A stretch of 64,000 bases of DNA, taken from assembly GCA_013398175.1 (NCBI GenBank), contig VZRZ01002084.1:108794-172793 (forward strand), written 5' to 3'. The notes beneath the pieces were generated by a model. That model did not search any database. It saw only the letters and a list, made by a program, of their open reading frames with translations, and had not been told where the DNA came from. The position numbers were made by a program, and so were the translations under genes. The stretch comes from Climacteris rufus. Taxonomy: Eukaryota > Chordata > Aves > Passeriformes > Climacteridae. Each line of letters begins with the position of its first letter. The stretch's first letter is position 1. Of the stretch, positions 60,605 through 64,000 are shown one piece after another.

Positions 60605-63600
60605 TCTGAGGTTTCCAGATGAGACTTAAAGCCACCTGGGCAAGAGGAAGCATATTGGCCACTGTGCAATCAAGAATAAAAGTGTGCAGGAGTCAAAGAC
60701 TACATAAGAAACTGTAAGCCTGCTTTTGCAACCTGATGAGGAGGACTCTTGCTGAAAGCTGGTCTTGCAGTCAGGTTAATCCCAGTTTAGCTTCAGAGTT
60801 AAATGCTTCTGATACGGAGTAGAAACCCAAGGTAAATCAGGTCCTTGGCTCAAAGTGGAGGCAGTGGTTGAGTTTTAGAGTTCAGTGTTATTACTTTACG
60901 TGGGTTATCTGAAGCTTTCAGGAGAGAGAGAGTGAACTGAACTTAAGCTCCCACTGTCAAAAATGGCAAATTCTGCTCCCATCCTAATGATCCTGTCACT
61001 TCCCCTGACTTGAACCTAGCCAGACTGCCTGTGATTGGAGTTAGCTCAGCAGCTCCCTCTTTCATTCCAACATAATCCACCTGGGCACGTTTTTATTGTG
61101 CTAATGAATTGGATTGGTTTATGGAAGGTCCAGTGAGCCCCACAGCTGGTGTGAAGACATAGTGGGACTGTGCAGCTGAGAGTGTGGGAGAAAAAGAGGA
61201 AAAAGAGAGGTGATTTGGAGGGAGGGTACATTTACCTGTTTCAGAGTGATGAGATGCACTGCACAGCTAAGGTAACCACAGCCTAAGGGCCAGGCTGTTC
61301 AACATTTTAAGCAGGTATGAAACAGCACTACAGTTAAAAGAAGCAGCCAAGGTCTTTCCCCTGCCTTCTAGTTCAGCCTCTCCAATGGCCTTCCCTTCAG
61401 CTGGCAGCACCCAGGTACCCAGAAGAACTGTAGGGAACTGCTGGGCTGAAAAGTGGCTAGACAGCAAAATATTATAGTAACTAAGGGACACTAATCTTAT
61501 ATGCAGTAGATATACTCCCACTAGGGAAAGAGTCAGCCACAGAAACCGTGTCCCAGCACAGCACCTCAGAGGTGAATGATGAACACAATATATTTAGAGG
61601 CAAAGAAGACCTCACCAGTGTAAGCTGGTTCATCCAGAGCCAGTTTTGTCTGCCTTCTGCGTAGAAGGCCAGAGCAGGATTAGGGTGCTCTGTACATACC
61701 AGACCATTGCAGTTTTCCCAGGTGGAAAACAGTGGGGCAGAACTGTTCCTTGCCTGAGTATACTTGCTGCATTTATTTCTTGTGAGCTGCTTCCAAATAT
61801 AGGGAGCAATGTGGCTACTGTTTTTTGACTTTTCCCACATCTCCCTTTTACGAGGTTGTTAATAACTCTTTTCTCGCAGGGTCTGTAAGTACCTTATGTC
61901 TTTTATAGACATGAAATCTGTCCATTTGTTATTGTTTATGATGGCACACAAAACACATTTCAACTCTTTCCCACTTCTTTTGCTTTGCCTATAAGTTACT
62001 TTGTCTTCTTCCATTCACTGGCCACAAGTGAGTGGGCTCTGGTCCCTCTGGGAACAGAGTCTTGTTGTACTGGTACAGCAGGTGTAGCCCAGCAGGATCC
62101 CTCTGACACAGGAACATTTTCTGTGAGGTTGCTGGCACCATAGGTGACCCTGGCAACCACTCCTGCTGTGTGTTCCAGCACTTCTGCCAATTTTTGGCCG
62201 TTCTGTGTGCAGAATCACTGTTGCTTCTAAGTGTTGGGCACAAGAATGGATGTAGCATAGTCTGGGGTACATTTTGCAATCAGGAATTTCTTGGCTACTT
62301 CAATCTTGGCTACCTTCTGTCTTCTATGTATTGCATCAGGCAACTGATCTTTAAATGTGAAAACATCCCAGAATCTTGAATCAACACCCTACAAGTCTCA
62401 AGAACTCAGATTTTCTGGACTGGCTTGTTTTTTCCTTCGGGATTTTATCACTCTGGTTGAAAAGACCTTTAAAACAGAAAGTTTCCGTTTCACTTCTCAT
62501 ATGAATGGCAATGAATTGTCATAAAAGCCCTCTCAGGATAGCCACAGCTGCTGTTGGTTATAGACTCGGGCTGCCAGGGCTCACAATCACACTGAAAATG
62601 CCTGGAAGCTTTCAGCACTTCTAAGTTTGAGCTGAGTCTCTTGCTCTGAAGCATCTTTAGCCCAAACACTGAGCCTGTGACAAGATATACATACGTTTCA
62701 TTTTGACCATAGTCTACATTACTGCCCTGTAAGTTATAATGAATCTGTGTCTTTCATTTCTGGTTGGTATTAAACCTTAATTAATTACAATGTGAAGAAG
62801 AGCATTTTAGAATCATGGGTTTTATTCAGCTGCTCTTAAAAAGTTCACATCACCAAATTCATCTTCATTTATATTCAATCTCTTTATTGCTTGTCGCAGA
62901 TTTTTCCTTTCCCTGCCCTACAATTTTATCATTTTTGGTCCAAACCCTACATTTTAATGTACCAAAAAAAAATCCTTGTTTACAAATATTCACTTGCAAC
63001 CATGAAGTCCAGTTCAGACCTAATTTGACTGGGTGTGGCGGTCATGCTACACTTCTCTACCTCTCACTACATAGGCAGAACATCTGGAACCAGGTTTCTT
63101 ATGTGCATGCTATCAATTCCAAAAATAAAATCTGTGTTCTCTGAATATTAATCAGCATTTGTTTGCAGTTTGGTACTCAGATAAGCATTTCTGCCATGAC
63201 CTAATTTGCTAGATTTTCAGGAAAAGGAATATGTATGTGTTGCTGAACATACTGCTGCAGAACCAGCCATCAACACTTGAGAGGGTTTTTATTTTGAGTT
63301 ATTTATCCAAATACAAGTCCCAGGGATCAGAAAATCACTACCTGAAAAGTTGCACCATTACCTCATTTAGAAGAGCTGAGAATTTACTGAAGCTTGTCTT
63401 TGGTATACTTGAAATTGTCTTACCACAAAGGAGTCTGCACGGTTCATTAAAAGGAGACTGACACAGGTTCCTTTCTAACATTTTAGCCTTTTTTTCTTCA
63501 GGTGGTCTTTAATGAAAGAGTGAGAGAAATGGAAAAGAAGGAAATATTTTTCTCAAAGGTGCACTCTTTAAATAAAAATTACTGTTGCTTACATAGAGGA

Positions 63601-64000
63601 AGGATCTTTATGTGCAGTTGCTGTCACAAAACTGGAGTTTCTAGAAAATCCAAAGTAAACTTTTTCATTAAATATAATGAATGTATTCAATGTAGCTTCT
63701 AATTTTGTTATATTTATTTTTTATTATGCCAAATGGTGATAACCAGTCAAGTAAAATGTGACCAGCAAGGGAGCAATGTCTCATTTGTTGCTTTGCAACT
63801 CAGCACAGAACAGTAATTAGAAGAAAGGCAAAAAGTCCAATACATCCAGCCTACTGGTGAGAGCAGCATCTTGAGAAGGCCAAAATGCCAGAGTTCCTCT
63901 ACTTTTTGATCTTCCAATTATAACAACATAATAACATAGTCTTGCACTTTGCAGCTCGCTGTCAGATAAACTCTGTTTGCAGTACAGGCAGCACAGGAAA
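60605..64000. other. unannotated sequence to window end
   Basis: No gene or mobile element was recognised. Open frames reach 119 codons (61481-61840, minus) and lack domains. An acceptor-like tract ending in CTTTTTTTCTTCAG at about 63501 has no good partner donor. Confidence 0.5.

Noticed and set aside
63466..63559. Acceptor-like tract and short open segment ending before GTGCAC
   Set aside because: The donor is poor and pyrimidine-AG tracts are frequent in this AT-rich DNA.
1..64000. CRISPR arrays, tRNA or rRNA genes, operons
   Set aside because: No regularly spaced direct repeats, cloverleaf-like segments or rRNA-like sequence were noticed, and the sequence is clearly vertebrate nuclear DNA.

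Overview
This window looks like a piece of a bird chromosome, most likely from a songbird or a related neoavian. The evidence is four CR1 non-LTR retrotransposon fragments. One carries the avian-type octamer tail (ATTCTATG units on its own strand), and another keeps readable traces of the CR1 reverse transcriptase C-terminus. There are also three LTRs of a style I know from passerine genomes. There are no operons and no prokaryotic signals. The two N-runs (125 bases at 30606-30730 and a single N at 40195) mark a draft assembly.

I recognise no protein-coding gene and no structural RNA gene. The longest open frames (169 and 162 codons) have no recognisable domain and fit chance or low-complexity sequence. 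The window is either intergenic or lies in a long intron, and the sequence alone does not say which. A few isolated exon-like segments are reported at low confidence. The best is 51779-51855, which has strong consensus splice signals on both sides.

Layout: 1-12.5 kb is AT-rich single-copy sequence with two weak exon candidates at 7.6 and 8.4 kb. A short CR1 3' end lies at 12.57 kb. A perfect 31-bp tandem duplication (18.53 kb) precedes a plus-strand CR1 at 18.8-19.4 kb. An ancient palindromic repeat sits at 20.2 kb, followed by a homeodomain-motif-rich stretch at 21.2-21.9 kb. Sequence from 22 to 30.3 kb is plain. An LTR whose promoter runs straight into the assembly gap lies at 30.35-30.75 kb. 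A second possible ancient palindromic repeat is at 31.14 kb, and a minus-strand CR1 at 34.0-34.6 kb. A complete solo LTR with perfect 5-bp target-site duplications and a diverged internal tandem duplication spans 39707-40465. An AT-rich block with a possible minus-strand splice donor covers 42.9-44.5 kb. A minus-strand solo LTR lies at about 45.28-45.91 kb and a minus-strand CR1 with an expanded octamer tail at 47.17-47.83 kb. The rest is mostly unannotated single-copy sequence with microsatellites.

Nothing here amounts to a new biological system. The points most worth a second look are the LTR structures and their assembly breaks, the terminal-inverted-repeat element at 20208-20315, the exon candidate at 51779-51855, and the regulatory-looking AT-rich blocks.
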